From Erythrobacter sp. KY5 (lineage in GTDB: Bacteria; Pseudomonadota; Alphaproteobacteria; Sphingomonadales; Sphingomonadaceae), in assembly GCF_003264115.1 (NCBI RefSeq), contig NZ_CP021912.1, positions 1,037,001 to 1,101,000 on the forward strand: DNA of 64,000 bases, written 5' to 3'. A model generated the notes under the pieces. It did not search any database. It had not been told where the DNA came from and was given only the letters and a program-made list of their open reading frames with translations. Below are positions 28,062-37,433 of this stretch, one piece after another; the first letter of the stretch is position 1; every line of letters begins with the position of its first letter. A program made the position numbers and the translations under genes.

Positions 28062-28892
28062 TTATTCGAAAGTCTCTGCGACGTTTTTGGCGCTGGGGCC
28101 TGAAAGCTGGCCGTACATCGCCACCGCGATTGCGCAGAGCATGACGCCGCTCACCATGCCAAGCATGCCGTTTGCGATACCCAGGATAAGCAGGCTCGTC
28201 GTGCCGCCTCCGAAGACGGCAGCGATCAGGCTGAATACGCCGGTCAAAAGCAGGCTGATGAGAACGAAGATCGCGCCAAGAACCACCCAGAAAATCAGGA
28301 TCATCCACTGGCTCTTCCTGGTCAGGCGGAAGCTGCCGGCGATGCCTTTGAAAGGGTTGAGCGTCCCGCCAAGGACCAGTGTCGGCATGACGAGCGACAT
28401 GCGCGCCATCAACCACAAGACGAACAGTATGACCGGAAAAATTCCGACAAGGCCGAGCGCCGGCACTCCTGCTGCCCCGACGATCAACGAGATGGGCAGA
28501 GCGATGAGAAAACCGCCAAGAACATAGAGCAGCATGAAGATGATGAGCACCACAAACAGGCTCGGCACAGTCTTCGCCCCTGTGCCAAGTGCCTGCCCGA
28601 CAGTCGGGCGCGCGTCGCCCATCAGTGCGACCATGGCGCCATAGCCGGTGAGCTGCACGGCCAGGGAAAGGGCCCCGAAGCCGATCACCGGCCCAGCGAT
28701 CTCGGCGAGCTTTTCTGCCAGCGCTTCGCGGTCTGCCGTGGGGTCGAGGAACATCTGTATATCGGGCACGAACAGATAGGTCGCGATAGAGGGGAGCAGC
28801 ACGAACACTCCGGCGATAACCACGAGCAGTTGGAAATTGCTGCGAACAAGCTCAACTGCGCGAGCCCAGCAGGCATTCATGTCGAAATTCAT
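28062..28892 (-). CDS. uncharacterised polytopic membrane protein
   Basis: Protein of 276 residues with about six hydrophobic helices and almost no long soluble domain; I cannot assign a function. The layout (N-terminal MNFDMNACWARAVELVRSN amphipathic stretch, GTGAKTVPSLFVV, then LTRKSQWMILIFWVV) resembles membrane domains of the glycerophosphodiester phosphodiesterase/YciC-like group. It diverges from lipB with ~70 bp between the starts. Confidence 0.7.
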   Translation of the reverse strand: MNFDMNACWARAVELVRSNFQLLVVIAGVFVLLPSIATYLFVPDIQMFLDPTADREALAEKLAEIAGPVIGFGALSLAVQLTGYGAMVALMGDARPTVGQALGTGAKTVPSLFVVLIIFMLLYVLGGFLIALPISLIVGAAGVPALGLVGIFPVILFVLWLMARMSLVMPTLVLGGTLNPFKGIAGSFRLTRKSQWMILIFWVVLGAIFVLISLLLTGVFSLIAAVFGGGTTSLLILGIANGMLGMVSGVMLCAIAVAMYGQLSGPSAKNVAETFE

Positions 28893-28963
28893 AAGTCTTC
28901 CCCGCGCCCCAACATGAGCGATTGGCTCTTGATCTGGTCGGTCAATGCCTCCACCGGGAAGCT

Positions 28964-29665
28964 ATGGCAAGCATCGCCCCCGATCTCCCGCGCGATATTT
29001 CCGCAGCCAGCATCGAATGGCAGCGTGAGAGCGCGCCCGTGGCGTACACGCACGCGCTTGAGGAGATGCAGGAGCGCAACGAGGCGATTGCGGCGGGCGA
29101 GGCGCGCGAGCTTGCGTGGCTGCTTGAGCATCCGCCGGTCTACACAGCCGGGACCAGCGCCGATCCGGCAGAGCTGACCGACCCACGCTTCGAGGTGGTC
29201 GAAGCCGGGCGCGGTGGGCGATATACCTATCACGGGCCGGGGCAGCGCGTGGGCTATCTGATGCTCGACCTGGGAAAACGCGGGAAGGACGTTCGCTGCT
29301 TCGTCCACGCGATCGAAGGCTGGGTGATCGACACGCTTTCGGATTTCGGCGTCGAAAGCTGGCGCGCGGAAGGGCGCGTTGGCATCTGGTGCACCGATAT
29401 TGACGGGCGCGAGGCCAAGATCGGCGCAATCGGCGTTCGCGTGCGCCGCTGGGTGACGATGCACGGCTTCTCGGTCAATCTCGACCCGGACCTTTCGCAT
29501 TTCAGCGGGATCGTGCCGTGCGGGATCGACGAATTCGGGGTCACCAGCCTCGCGCGACTTGGCAAAAGCGTAACTGCAAACCAATGGGACGAGGCGCTGA
29601 TAGCGCGCGCCGACGGGTTCCTCGGCGCGTTGGAGGCCGCACGACAAAAGGCATGCCGCAAATGA
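28964..29665 (+). CDS. lipB: lipoyl(octanoyl) transferase (LipB)
   Basis: Cytoplasmic enzyme of 233 residues moving octanoyl groups from acyl carrier protein to lipoyl domains. [17 protein letters not shown], the catalytic lysine in AKIGAIG and the catalytic cysteine in IVPCGI are all present. The ATG 28964 (MASIAPDLP) is used with GGGAAG just upstream; a frame reaching back to 28922 would overlap the divergent promoter. The stop overlaps the ATG of a small lipoprotein gene. Confidence 0.95.
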   Translation: MASIAPDLPRDISAASIEWQRESAPVAYTHALEEMQERNEAIAAGEARELAWLLEHPPVYTAGTSADPAELTDPRFEVVEAGRGGRYTYHGPGQRVGYLMLDLGKRGKDVRCFVHAIEGWVIDTLSDFGVESWRAEGRVGIWCTDIDGREAKIGAIGVRVRRWVTMHGFSVNLDPDLSHFSGIVPCGIDEFGVTSLARLGKSVTANQWDEALIARADGFLGALEAARQKACRK

Positions 29666-29988
29666 AGTTCAAGACCTTAACCCTGCTCGCCATCCCGGTG
29701 ATGATGCTCACTGCGTGCGAGGAGGAAACGCCACAGGTCGAAGCAAGCGAATCCAGCGGCGAGGCGGCGGGAGAGGTGCTCGGCGGGACGATCAGCGACG
29801 ATATGCTTCCGCTCGAAACGCTGACTTCAACATCGCCCCCTGCCGAGCCCACGCGTAGCTCGACGACCACCACCGTTACTCAGGGCGAGGACGGTTCGAC
29901 CACTGTCGAAACGACGACCGAGACCAGTTCGGGTGACAGCGATGCGCCGACCCCGGCGCCGCCGGTTCCACCAGCGACGCCGGAATAG
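29662..29988 (+). CDS. small Thr/Ser-rich lipoprotein
   Basis: Predicted lipoprotein of 108 residues. The signal peptide ends in the lipobox LTAC (Cys21). The mature part is low-complexity: acidic stretch, then [32 protein letters not shown] and a Pro/Ala tail. It has no recognisable domain. The ATG overlaps the lipB stop (ATGA), implying co-translation, though no functional link is obvious. It converges with the old yellow enzyme gene. Confidence 0.7.
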   Translation: MKFKTLTLLAIPVMMLTACEEETPQVEASESSGEAAGEVLGGTISDDMLPLETLTSTSPPAEPTRSSTTTTVTQGEDGSTTVETTTETSSGDSDAPTPAPPVPPATPE

Positions 29989-29997
29989 GTCGGCGGA

Positions 29998-31128
29998 TCA
30001 GGCTGCCGCTTCGGCGGCCTGCTCTTCTTCCATCGTCGGATAGTCGATGTAGCCTTCGGGGATCGGGAAGTACCAGCTTTTTGGCACGTCCTTGTTCGGG
30101 TTGAACGCCGCGCCTGCCGCGATGCGCTTTTCAAGGTCGGGGTTCGATATGTAGGGGCGGCCAAAGCTGATCGCGTCTGCGCGGCCGCTCGATACGTCGG
30201 CGTTGGCTTCTTCGGCTCCGTAATCCGAATTGAGGATCAGCGCGCCCGAATAGAGCGAACGGATCAGCGCATCCTGCTGGGGCACATCGGTCTGGCCAAA
30301 TGTACCGTCCGGGCCGGGCTGGCGCAATTCGAGGAAGGCGAGGCCAAGCTCTTCGATCACTCTGGTCGCCGCGCCAAAGGTCGCGGGCGGATCGCTGTCG
30401 TCGGTTCCCTGGCTGTCGCCATTGGGAGACAGGCGGATACCGGTGCGATCCGCGCCCCAGACATCGACAATCGCTTCGAGCACTTCGCGCATGAACCGCG
30501 TGCGGTTTTCCGGGCTGCCGCCGTAATCGTCGTCGCGAAGGTTGGTCTTGTCGCGCAGGAACTGGTCGACGAGATAGCCATTCGCGCCGTGCAGCTGGAC
30601 GGCGTCGAAACCGGCCTTCTTCGCGTTTTGGGCGGCGCGGCGATAATCGTCGATGGTGCGGTTGATGTCGTCCTGCGTCATCGCGCGGGCGGTGGCATAT
30701 TCCTGCTTACCTACCGGAGTATGCGCTTCGCCGGGAGCTTTGGTCTCGCTCGCCGAGAAAGGACGTTCGCCGCCGAGGAAATGCGGGTGAACGATGCGGC
30801 CCATGTGCCATAGCTGCATGGCGATCAGGCCGCCTTCTTCGTGCACGCCTTCGACAATCGGCTTCCACGCCTCGACCTGCTCATCGCTCCAGATGCCCGG
30901 GGCGCTTGGCCAGCCCAGCCCCTCAGTGCTGATGCCGGTGGCTTCGGTGAGGATCATGCCTGCGCCTGCGCGCTGGCGGTAATAGGTGCCCATCATTGCA
31001 TTGGGCACAAACATCGGGTCTGCAGCGCGGCCACGGGTCAGCGGGGCCATGAAAATGCGGTTCCTGGCTTCGAGCGCACCCATGGTGAGCGGCTGGAATA
31101 AAGCGGGATGCCTTGTCTCGTTCGGCAT
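29998..31128 (-). CDS. old yellow enzyme family alkene reductase
   Basis: FMN-dependent NAD(P)H:flavin oxidoreductase of 376 residues (NemA/OYE branch), reducing activated C=C bonds or nitro groups in the cytoplasm. MAPLTRGRA near the start, LQLHGANGYLVDQFLRD (substrate-binding His and Asn) and NLRDDDYGGSPENR are family signatures, and the FMN phosphate site SFGRPYISNPDL is near the end. AGGAGG lies nine bases before the ATG. Its gene diverges from the DMT transporter with a 67-bp gap. No TetR-type regulator is adjacent. Confidence 0.93.
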   Translation of the reverse strand: MPNETRHPALFQPLTMGALEARNRIFMAPLTRGRAADPMFVPNAMMGTYYRQRAGAGMILTEATGISTEGLGWPSAPGIWSDEQVEAWKPIVEGVHEEGGLIAMQLWHMGRIVHPHFLGGERPFSASETKAPGEAHTPVGKQEYATARAMTQDDINRTIDDYRRAAQNAKKAGFDAVQLHGANGYLVDQFLRDKTNLRDDDYGGSPENRTRFMREVLEAIVDVWGADRTGIRLSPNGDSQGTDDSDPPATFGAATRVIEELGLAFLELRQPGPDGTFGQTDVPQQDALIRSLYSGALILNSDYGAEEANADVSSGRADAISFGRPYISNPDLEKRIAAGAAFNPNKDVPKSWYFPIPEGYIDYPTMEEEQAAEAAA

Positions 31129-31195
31129 TGGCGAAATCCTCCTGTTGGGTTTCAATTGGCTATTCACTTGGCGGCGATAGGGCTACGGCGCAAGG

Positions 31196-32140
31196 ATGGA
31201 AAAAGGCGCTGGGTCCAAAGACAATCTTGCTGGACAGGGAGAGGCCGCGGGCTCCTCCTTGCGCGCAGGGCTTTTGCTGGCCGCGCTGCTTGGCGGGAAT
31301 GTTGCGCTCGCGTTGGGACCGTGGCTGGTGAGGCTTGCGGATACAGGCCCCGTCAGCGCGGCGTTCTGGCGGCTCTTTCTCGCTTTGCCGTTTCTGATCG
31401 TGTTCGCGCGCATCGCGGGCCAGCGGCTGACCGGGATGCCGAAGAGGACATTGGTGCTGGTCGCCATCGGGTCGCTCGCCTTTGCTGGAGACCTTGCCAG
31501 CTGGCACATCGGCATCGGCATGACGCGGCTGGGCAATGCGACCCTGTTCGGCAATGCGGGCTCGATCATCCTCTTGTTCTGGGGCTTCATCATCGCAAGA
31601 ATGCTGCCGCGCGGGTTCGAGTGGCTTGCGATCGTGTGCGCGCTGGGCGGGGCGGGCATCCTGCTGGGGCGCAGCCTCGACATATCGCCTGAGACATTCA
31701 TCGGCGATCTGTTCTGCATCACCGCCGGATTGCTTTACGCGGTCTATCTGCTGACACTTCAGGGCGAGCGCGCGCGGTTCGGTTCGTGGAGCCTCTTGGT
31801 ATGGGTCAGCATCTTTGCCGCGCCTGCACTGCTTACGCTCGCACTCGCTCTTGGCGAGCCGGTCTGGCCGACCGACTGGACGCCGATCATCGTGCTGTTC
31901 ATCACCAGCCAGCTGATCGGGCAAGGCCTGCTGGTCTATTCGCTTGGGCATTTCCCGCCGCTTATCATCGGCCTTGCGCTGCTCACTCAGCCGGCGATTG
32001 CAGCGGTGATCGGATACAGTGTCTTTGGCGAGGTCCTGACCGCGCTCGATATCCTTGGCATGGTCTTGTTGGGAAGCGCGCTGGTGGTGGCGCGCACGGC
32101 GCAGCGCAAATCCGGGCCGGCGATTGCCGCCAAAAGCTAG
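31196..32140 (+). CDS. DMT/EamA family transporter
   Basis: Membrane protein of 314 residues with about ten helices arranged as two EamA repeats (first near 22-160, second near 170-305). GPWLVRLADTGPVSAAFWRL and the WHIGIGMTRLGNATL region are typical of this drug/metabolite transporter family. Substrate is unknown. The 3' end overlaps the converging DUF2254 gene by 4 bp. Confidence 0.87.
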   Translation: MEKGAGSKDNLAGQGEAAGSSLRAGLLLAALLGGNVALALGPWLVRLADTGPVSAAFWRLFLALPFLIVFARIAGQRLTGMPKRTLVLVAIGSLAFAGDLASWHIGIGMTRLGNATLFGNAGSIILLFWGFIIARMLPRGFEWLAIVCALGGAGILLGRSLDISPETFIGDLFCITAGLLYAVYLLTLQGERARFGSWSLLVWVSIFAAPALLTLALALGEPVWPTDWTPIIVLFITSQLIGQGLLVYSLGHFPPLIIGLALLTQPAIAAVIGYSVFGEVLTALDILGMVLLGSALVVARTAQRKSGPAIAAKS

Positions 32141-33456
32141 GCCGCTAGCCGTTTCTGAAACTCGCGAAAGCGCGCCTCGACCGTGTGAAGGTCAGGCCCG
32201 ACCAGCGTCTCTCGCGCCTGAGCCATCAGCAATTCGCCCTGCTTGCGCATGGCATCCCTGCGCGCGCCATCGCGAACGGGAAGGGCAGCATTGGCGATCA
32301 CGTCGAGCATCACCAGCGCCGCGTTGGAACTTGCGGCAACCGCGCTGCGGATCGATCCAAGGCCGCGCGTCAGGTAGTGTTCGAAACTGTCGTAGCGCGG
32401 GATGACGGGGCAATCCTCGGCGTCTTGCCCGCAAACATCCTTGCGCAAATCGCGCCGCGCAATCTCGCTGGTCGCAGCGCCCAACCAGTGCAGCGCGGTG
32501 ATCGCGGTGAAGGGATCGTTGATGCCCGGAGAAAGCGCACGAAGGCCGATCTCAACCAGCTCGTCGATCAGGAATTGCGGGTCCTGCGTCGGCGTTCGCA
32601 CCGATCCGAGGGTGAAGCAGTCGCGCACCCGCTGCTCGATATCTTCAGGCTTGCAGCCCTTGATCTCCATCAGCGGGATGTCGCGGTGGACGAAGTCTCC
32701 GGTTCGCACAGACAGGGAGAATGTGCAGCCGCATCCTCTTGCGATCTCCTCGAGGTCTTCGAAGTCGATCATCTGGACGTAACCGGTGCCCCATGCGGTG
32801 AGCGGTTCGCCCTCGACCGGCTCGCGTGCGTCGCGAAACTCGTCCTCGTCTGGATAGGTCTCGCGGATTTCATCGAGCAGGCGCGCCCCGATCCGTTTCA
32901 TCACCATGTTGATCCGGATCGAGGAGGGGACGTGGTGAAGGAAAAAGACCAGCACCGCGACGCAGAGCACGATGAGGGCATAGGCAACCAGCAATGAGAG
33001 CTGCGGAGCAAAGCCGGGCAACGCACTTGCCGCAGCGTCGCTTGCAGTGCTGGCGGATTCGTCCTCGGCACGCACCGATCGCAGGACGATGATGTAATAG
33101 ACAAAGCTGCCGATGAAGGTCGCCAGGCTGACCTGGTTGCCTTTGTCCTCAAGGAAGTTCGTCAGCAGGCGCGGGCCGTATGTGCCGCTCGCATAGGTTA
33201 CTGCCACCAGCGTGATCGAGAAGACGGTCGAGGCAACCCCGATAGTCGCGCCCGCCAACACGGTCAGGATATCGGCCGCGCCCTTGGGACGGACGGGCAC
33301 GATCCACTCATAGTCGTTGAGGAATTCCGTGAACCCCTCGCGGTCGAGATAGACGGTCACCAGCGCAAGCGCCGCCGCCAGCAACGCAAAGGTCGCCGGA
33401 TAGAACCAGTAATTCGCGTTAAGGCGCGCCCAGAAAAAGCGGATTTCGGCTGTCAT
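32137..33456 (-). CDS. DUF2254 family membrane protein
   Basis: Protein of 439 residues; function unknown. Four hydrophobic segments lie in the first ~155 residues, with the GVASTVFSITLVAVTYASGTYGPRLL pattern that defines DUF2254. A soluble C-terminal half includes RDCFTLGSVRTPTQDPQFLIDELVEIGLRALSPGINDPFTA, also family-typical. Its end overlaps the DMT transporter by 4 bp; nadA ends 38 bp upstream of its start, on the other side of the start codon region. Confidence 0.87.
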   Translation of the reverse strand: MTAEIRFFWARLNANYWFYPATFALLAAALALVTVYLDREGFTEFLNDYEWIVPVRPKGAADILTVLAGATIGVASTVFSITLVAVTYASGTYGPRLLTNFLEDKGNQVSLATFIGSFVYYIIVLRSVRAEDESASTASDAAASALPGFAPQLSLLVAYALIVLCVAVLVFFLHHVPSSIRINMVMKRIGARLLDEIRETYPDEDEFRDAREPVEGEPLTAWGTGYVQMIDFEDLEEIARGCGCTFSLSVRTGDFVHRDIPLMEIKGCKPEDIEQRVRDCFTLGSVRTPTQDPQFLIDELVEIGLRALSPGINDPFTAITALHWLGAATSEIARRDLRKDVCGQDAEDCPVIPRYDSFEHYLTRGLGSIRSAVAASSNAALVMLDVIANAALPVRDGARRDAMRKQGELLMAQARETLVGPDLHTVEARFREFQKRLAA

Positions 33457-33494
33457 AGGTCAACAAACGCGCGAGCCGCGCGTTCGTTGCCGAC

Positions 33495-34496
33495 TCAATC
33501 GGCTTTGAACGGCACCTTACCCAGATCGCCCATGCCGACCGTGCCGCTTGCCATCTCCAGCATGCGGTCGAGGCTGGCCTTGGCTTTCAGGCGCAGGTCT
33601 TCTTCGATTTCGATGCGTGGCTCCAGATCGCGCAGGGCGACGTAGAGCTTTTCCATCGTATTGAGCGCCATGTAGGGACAGATGTTGCAGTTGCAGTTTC
33701 CGTCCGCGCCGGGCGCGCCGATGAAGGTCTTTTCGGGAAGCGCCTTTTCCATCTGGTGCATGATGTGCGGCTCGGTCGCGACGATCAGCGTGTCGCCTTC
33801 GAAATTCTTGGCGAAATTCAGAATCGAGCTGGTCGAGCCGACGTGATCGGCGTGCTCGATGATCGCGGGCGGGCATTCCGGGTGCGCGGCGACCGGGGCG
33901 CCGGGGTGCTGTTCCTTGAGCTTCAGAAGCTCGGTCTCGCTGAAAGCCTCATGGACGATGCACACGCCCGGCCACAGCAACATCTCGCGATTGAAATTGC
34001 GCGACAGCCATCCGCCAAGGTGACGGTCAGGGCCAAAGATGATCTTCTGGTCCTTGGGGATCTGCTCGAGGATCGTCTCGGCGCTGGAGCTGGTCACGAT
34101 CACGTCGGAGAGCGCTTTCACCTCGGTCGAGCAGTTGATGTAGGTGAGCGCGATGTGATCGGGATGCGCTTCGCGGAAGGCCTTGAACTTGTCGGGCGGG
34201 CAGCTGTCTTCGAGGCTGCATCCGGCGTCCATGTCGGGCAGGACCACGATCTTTTCCGGCGAAAGGATCTTGGCGGTGTCGGCCATGAACTTCACCCCGC
34301 AAAATGCGATCACGTCCGCATCGGTCTCTGCCGCCTTGCGCGAAAGTTCGAGGCTGTCGCCAACGAAGTCGGCGATGTCCTGAATATCGGGGGTCTGGTA
34401 GTAATGCGCGAGGATGACCGCATTGCGCTCCTTGCGAAGCCGGTCGATCTCGGCCAGCAAATCGTCGCCGGTGGGCACTTTGGTCTCGATGCTCAT
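33495..34496 (-). CDS. nadA: quinolinate synthase A
   Basis: [4Fe-4S] enzyme of 333 residues condensing iminoaspartate and dihydroxyacetone phosphate to quinolinate in NAD synthesis. The expected cluster cysteines fall in INCSTEVKA, the PECPP region and CNICPYMALNTMEKL. AHYYQTPDIQDIADFVGDSL near the N-terminus is diagnostic. nadB and nadC are not adjacent. Divergent from the acyl-CoA synthetase gene across 110 bp. Confidence 0.96.
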   Translation of the reverse strand: MSIETKVPTGDDLLAEIDRLRKERNAVILAHYYQTPDIQDIADFVGDSLELSRKAAETDADVIAFCGVKFMADTAKILSPEKIVVLPDMDAGCSLEDSCPPDKFKAFREAHPDHIALTYINCSTEVKALSDVIVTSSSAETILEQIPKDQKIIFGPDRHLGGWLSRNFNREMLLWPGVCIVHEAFSETELLKLKEQHPGAPVAAHPECPPAIIEHADHVGSTSSILNFAKNFEGDTLIVATEPHIMHQMEKALPEKTFIGAPGADGNCNCNICPYMALNTMEKLYVALRDLEPRIEIEEDLRLKAKASLDRMLEMASGTVGMGDLGKVPFKAD

Positions 34497-34606
34497 GCGC
34501 TAAATCCCCAATAACTATCTTGCGCCCGACATAGGGATTGATGCGCCGTTTTGCGAGTGTTTTGCGCAGCGCCCCGTGCTAGCTTTCCTTGTGGGGAGAG
34601 AACCAT

Positions 34607-36214
34607 ATGTACGAGCTTGACCTCAAAGAAGCGTATTTCCCGGCGCAGACCGATACCGAATACAAAGAACGCACCATCGAAGGCGAATTGCGGGCGCAGG
34701 TTGCCGAGCGGCCGGATGCGATGGCTTTGCGCGAATTGCTGGCCGATGGCAGCATTGGCCGCGAATGGACCTATGCCGAATTGCTGCGCGATGCGGAGCG
34801 CTGCGCAAAAGCGCTTTCGGCAAGACATGCGGCTGGGACGCGAATCGCAATCATGGGCGGCAATTGCCCCGAATGGGTGCTGGTCCAGTATGGCGCCGCA
34901 ATGGCTGGCCTGACGCTGGTGACGGTGAACCCCGCCTTCATCGCGCGCGAGGTCCGCTATGTGCTCGAACAATCGGGTTCGGGCGCGGTCTATTACCAAC
35001 CCAATGTGCGCGGCACCGCGCTTCGCCCCATCGTCGACGAGGCAGCGGCGGGCCTGGCTGCGCATGATCACATCATCGACATCACCGATCATGCCGAATT
35101 GTTCGCCGGCGAAAATGACGGCGAGCTTCGCCCGACCGGCCCGCATGACATCGTGATGATCCAGTACACGAGCGGCACGACAGGCTTTCCCAAGGGCGTG
35201 CTGCTGCATCAGCATGGCCTCCTGCAAAGCAATCGCGACGTGTTCGTGCGCTGGAACCTTGCGCCCGGCAAAACGGTGATGTGCCCGTTCCCGCTGTTCC
35301 ACACCGCCGGCAGCGCGGTCTGCGTGCTGGGCGTGATGACGCATGGGGCGTGCCTGCTGCTGGTCTCGGTGTTCGATCCGGTCGCGGTCGCCAAGGCGAT
35401 CGAGCGCGAGAAGCCAGACGTGCTGGGCGGGGTTGCGACCATGATCTTCGCGATCATCGAGGCGGCGCGAGCAACCGGCACCGACGTGACCGGGGTCAAG
35501 ACCGTGGTCAGCGGCGGCGCGATGGTGCAACCGGCCCTAAACAAGGCGGCGATCGAGACTTTCGGCGTGCCGATCCTGATCGTCTATGGCCAGACGGAAA
35601 CCTATCCCGGCATCACCGCCGTATGGCCGGGCGATAGCGGCGAAGAGCTGTTCGAAACTATCGGCCAGCCCATCGCCCACATCGAGGTTGCAATCCTCTC
35701 GCCGCAGGACAATTCTGTTTGCGCAATCGGCGAGCAGGGCGAGATCTGCATGCGCGGCTACAACCAGATGGCGGGCTATAACGACAATCCGCAGGCCACC
35801 GCCGCGACCATCGATAAGGAGGGCTGGCTGCATACCGGCGACCTCGGGACGATGGCGGCGAACGGCTATCTCAAGATTACGGGCCGGGTGAAGGAGATGA
35901 TCATTCGCGGCGGCGAGAACCTGTTCCCTGCCGAGATAGAGGCCGCGATGCTCGAACACCCGGCAATCGCCGAGGTTGCGGTCGCGGGCGTTCCGGACGA
36001 CAAATGGGGCGAGATCGTCGCCTGTTTCATGCGAATGTCGGAAGGGGCCGAGCGCCCGAGCGATGACGAATTGAAATCCTTCGTTCGCGAACGACTCTCC
36101 CCGCAGAAAACCCCGGCGCACTGGGTCTGGGTGAACGAATTTCCGCTAACCGGATCGGGCAAGATCCAGAAGTTTCAGCTTGCCGAGAGCTTTGCGAAGG
36201 GTGAGCTTGGCTAG
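34607..36214 (+). CDS. AMP-dependent acyl-CoA synthetase/ligase
   Basis: Adenylate-forming enzyme of 535 residues activating a carboxylic acid to its CoA thioester. The ATP-binding loop YTSGTTGFPKG, the GQTET motif, the TGDLG region and GRVKEMIIRGGENLFPAEIE with a C-terminal SGKIQKF lysine are all intact. It falls in the medium/long-chain fatty-acid CoA ligase group (FadD3/AlkK-like); exact chain length is not predictable. GGGGAGAG six bases before ATG 34607 decides the start. Confidence 0.92.
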   Translation: MYELDLKEAYFPAQTDTEYKERTIEGELRAQVAERPDAMALRELLADGSIGREWTYAELLRDAERCAKALSARHAAGTRIAIMGGNCPEWVLVQYGAAMAGLTLVTVNPAFIAREVRYVLEQSGSGAVYYQPNVRGTALRPIVDEAAAGLAAHDHIIDITDHAELFAGENDGELRPTGPHDIVMIQYTSGTTGFPKGVLLHQHGLLQSNRDVFVRWNLAPGKTVMCPFPLFHTAGSAVCVLGVMTHGACLLLVSVFDPVAVAKAIEREKPDVLGGVATMIFAIIEAARATGTDVTGVKTVVSGGAMVQPALNKAAIETFGVPILIVYGQTETYPGITAVWPGDSGEELFETIGQPIAHIEVAILSPQDNSVCAIGEQGEICMRGYNQMAGYNDNPQATAATIDKEGWLHTGDLGTMAANGYLKITGRVKEMIIRGGENLFPAEIEAAMLEHPAIAEVAVAGVPDDKWGEIVACFMRMSEGAERPSDDELKSFVRERLSPQKTPAHWVWVNEFPLTGSGKIQKFQLAESFAKGELG

Positions 36215-36277
36215 GTCATTTGGAACTGCCGCGAGGATGCGCGCGTTTATGCCCGTGTCAATGAACGGAGAACAAAT

Positions 36278-36721
36278 GTGAGCGCGCTTGCAAAGGGACT
36301 TTACGCACTGGCCGGACTCGGCGCGCTCGGGGTCGGAGGTTTCTTCACGCTGGGGCTTGTGTCGCAGAACGGCTCCGCTCCCGGTCTTGTCGATGGCCGC
36401 CTCAGCTCATGTCCGGGCAGCCCCAATTGCGTCAGCAGTGAAGACGGGACAGCTTCGGAAAAGTCGGTAAAACCCCTGCCGCTCGGCGCGTGGGACGATG
36501 TACCGCAAGCTGTCGAGGGGATGGGCGGGACAATCACGGCCAACACATCCGATTACATCGCGGCGGAGTTCAAATCGTCCTTCTTCGGGTTTGTGGACGA
36601 TGTCGAGTTTCGCAAGGGCGAGGACTTTGTCCACGTGCGCTCGGCCTCGCGGGTCGGTCATTCCGACGCCGGCGTGAATGCAGCCCGGGTGAAGACGCTG
36701 CGCAAGGCGCTTAGCCAGTAA
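36278..36721 (+). CDS. DUF1499 family protein
   Basis: Protein of 147 residues with an N-terminal membrane segment (~5-28) followed by the DUF1499 domain: CPGSPNCVSSEDG, then ANTSDYIAAEFKSSFFGFVDDVEF and VRSASRVGHSDAGVNAARV. Function is not known. GTG start at 36278 with GGAG upstream; the ATG three bases earlier is followed directly by a stop. The 3' end overlaps the converging DUF4230 gene by 11 bp. Confidence 0.88.
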   Translation: MSALAKGLYALAGLGALGVGGFFTLGLVSQNGSAPGLVDGRLSSCPGSPNCVSSEDGTASEKSVKPLPLGAWDDVPQAVEGMGGTITANTSDYIAAEFKSSFFGFVDDVEFRKGEDFVHVRSASRVGHSDAGVNAARVKTLRKALSQ

Positions 36722-37433
36722 GCTGGGTTTCGATGTCCGCATCGGGCAGGTCAGAAGGTTCATCGCCGAACCGCACTTTGACGCGTGCATTTTCGAAGCC
36801 TGCAACCTGAAGCGGGATAGCGAGATTCTGCCTCACCGCCTCGCGCGCGGCTGTGCGGGCGAGGGCAAGGACTTCGGGGTTCTTGGCGAAAGCCAGCGCG
36901 CGGCGTTCGGCCTGCTCTGAATTGTTGGCGGCAAGATCCTGAGCGGCCTGCCGCGTCACCCACACCCCTTCGGTAAAAATCCGCGCCTTGGCCTCGTCGA
37001 GATTGGGGCGCGAGGTTTGCAAGGGCGGCAGCGTGACCGTGAGCGTCTCTGCTTCGGCGTCCCATTTGAACGCGTCTTCGTCCATCCCTGAAAAGTCGAT
37101 GCGGTAATCGACGCTTGCCGGGATGATCGTCGCCTGCCGCGTTTCGAGCAGATCGACGCCCGCAAAGCTGCGCGTGTCGATGCTTTCCGCGACCACTTCG
37201 AAGCGGCTGGAAAAGACGATCAGCGAGTTCTGTTTTTCGAAAGCCAGCATCGCGCTTGCGACCGGATCGCCCTCTTCCTGATAGACATAGGCCCGCCATG
37301 CGAGGAACAGGCAGGCGACCAGAAGAAGCGCCGCCGCTAGGCTGAGCATGCGTTCGCCATGCGCATTGAGCTTGCCGCCGTCTTGCCGGATCGCCGGTGC
37401 GACGCCTTCGGCCTCTTTTACACCGTCCGCCAA
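36711..37433 (-). CDS. DUF4230 family membrane-anchored protein
   Basis: Protein of 240 residues with one N-terminal helix (~29-47) and a soluble DUF4230 domain (~65-235): NSLIVFSSRFEVVAES, IIPASVDYRIDFSGMD, then a Leu/Pro strand LTVTLPPLQTS. Function unknown. The apparent start is TTG at 37433, inside the end of the upstream metallo-hydrolase gene (16-bp overlap), with GAGGG a few bases before; the two are probably co-transcribed. Confidence 0.83.
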   Translation of the reverse strand: MADGVKEAEGVAPAIRQDGGKLNAHGERMLSLAAALLLVACLFLAWRAYVYQEEGDPVASAMLAFEKQNSLIVFSSRFEVVAESIDTRSFAGVDLLETRQATIIPASVDYRIDFSGMDEDAFKWDAEAETLTVTLPPLQTSRPNLDEAKARIFTEGVWVTRQAAQDLAANNSEQAERRALAFAKNPEVLALARTAAREAVRQNLAIPLQVAGFENARVKVRFGDEPSDLPDADIETQLTG